Assembly (NCBI GenBank): GCA_027005175.1
Contig: JALTMC010000183.1
Location: 1 to 6,869 of the forward strand
Direction of reading: 5' to 3'
Origin: Myxococcales bacterium
GTDB taxonomy: Bacteria; Myxococcota_C; UBA6777
DNA length: 6,869 nucleotides
Shown here one piece after another: positions 6,283 through 6,869 of this stretch. Below the pieces are notes generated by a model, which did no database searches, was not told where the DNA came from, and was given only the letters and a program-made list of their open reading frames with translations. The stretch's first letter is position 1, and the number at the start of each line of letters is the position of its first letter. The position numbers were made by a program, and so were the translations under genes.

Positions 6283-6869
6283 ACTTCCGTCTCTTCGTAG
6301 GGACGGCCCCATTGAAGCTCATACTATGGGAGATTACACATTATGTCACTTTTGACTTCCGTCTCTTCGTAGGGACGGCCCCATTGAAGCCCCCACAACC
6401 AGGCGACATTGAGTGGGACACAAGAATTCCACTTCCGTCTCTTCGTAGGGACGGCCCCATTGAAGCGCTCTGATAAAGAGACAGAACAAAGCCTCTTTCT
6501 CTCACTTCCGTCTCTTCGTAGGGACGGCCCCATTGAAGCCCGAATTTATCGGGAGACATACTAAACCTTTCTCTAACTTCCGTCTCTTCGTAGGGACGGC
6601 CCCATTGAAGCTCTGAGAAAAAACAGGAAAGCCCGACTCAAAGCCTCCACTTCCGTCTCTTCGTAGGGACGGCCCCATTGAAGCTCTGAGTATCCATGAC
6701 TCGGTGTTTCTGGGCACTGCCCAGACTTCCGTCTCTTCGTAGGGACGGCCCCATTGAAGCACCATAAAGAGGTTGCAAAGCTCTTCCGAATCATCGTACT
6801 TCCGTCTCTTCGTAGGGACGGCCCCATTGAAGCCGAGCAACGCGGGGTTTCAACGATGACTTAATCGCC
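6283..6869 (+). CRISPR. Type I-G CRISPR array, 8 identical 36-nt repeats, open at the window end
   Basis: Repeats lie at 6283-6318, 6355-6390, 6431-6466, 6504-6539, 6576-6611, 6649-6684, 6725-6760 and 6798-6833, all identical. They start ACTTCCGTCTC and end GGCCCCATTGAAGC. Spacers are 36, 40, 37, 36, 37, 40 and 37 nt; the 36 nt after repeat 8 reach the window edge, so the array may continue. In the + direction the repeat folds as CCGTCTCT-TCGT-AGGGACGG, an 8-bp stem with one U-G wobble that would be an A-C mismatch on the other strand. The 3' end ATTGAAGC is a classic crRNA 5' tag. Both say the + strand is the crRNA strand, in line with the cas genes. Lack of repeat decay suggests an active or recent array. 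No spacer matches the rest of the window by eye. Confidence 0.98.

Noticed and set aside
6612-6690. Spacers 5 and 6 both begin TCTGAG
   Set aside because: The rest of the two spacers is unrelated; a six-base match is weak and may be chance.
6324-6840. Minus-strand frames with repeated FNGAVPTKRRK or WGRPYEETEV peptides
   Set aside because: These are translations of the CRISPR repeats and spacers, not proteins.

Overview
The window holds most of one CRISPR-Cas locus of subtype I-G (formerly I-U, the GSU0053/GSU0054 or 'Dpsyc' type), with every cas gene on the + strand and in the same direction as the CRISPR array. It is bacterial DNA of moderate GC content with ordinary AGGAG-type ribosome binding sites. 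The sequence does not allow a genus to be named. No insertion sequence, tRNA or rRNA was recognised.

Layout: (1) 3-866, the C-terminal part of the large subunit Csx17 (Cas8 of this subtype), cut by the window edge; a cas3 gene is expected further upstream. (2) 927-1877, csb1, the Cas7 backbone protein. (3) 1878-2118, a non-coding gap packed with diverged repeats at an exact 72-nt period. (4) 2119-3732, csb2, the Cas5-Cas6 fusion. (5) 3733-4018, a gap with a perfect 37-nt copy of the csb2 3' end, a possible minus-strand mini-ORF, and an element that looks like a diverged CRISPR repeat. (6) 4019-5785, a cas4-cas1 fusion, and 5798-6085, cas2: the adaptation module. (7) 6086-6282, the leader with a possible array promoter. 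(8) 6283 to the window end, a CRISPR array with eight identical 36-nt repeats.

How it works together: Csb2 (Cas6 part) should cut the array transcript at the repeat hairpin. Csb1, Csb2 (Cas5 part) and Csx17 should assemble on the crRNA as the Cascade effector and recruit Cas3. Cas4-Cas1 with Cas2 should trim and insert new spacers at the leader end of the array.

The unusual content lies in the two intergenic gaps. After csb2 there is a perfect 37-nt duplication flanking 36 nt, the geometry of a single CRISPR repeat-spacer-repeat unit, as if the local integrase had inserted a spacer off target. After csb1 there is an older, degenerate set of 34-nt repeats with the same 72-nt period. Just before cas4-cas1 lies a sequence with the same hairpin-plus-CCCCATTGAAGC architecture as the array repeat. 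It could be a Cas6 processing site in the cas mRNA or a crRNA-like regulatory RNA. These three interpretations are inferences; the repeats themselves are directly visible.
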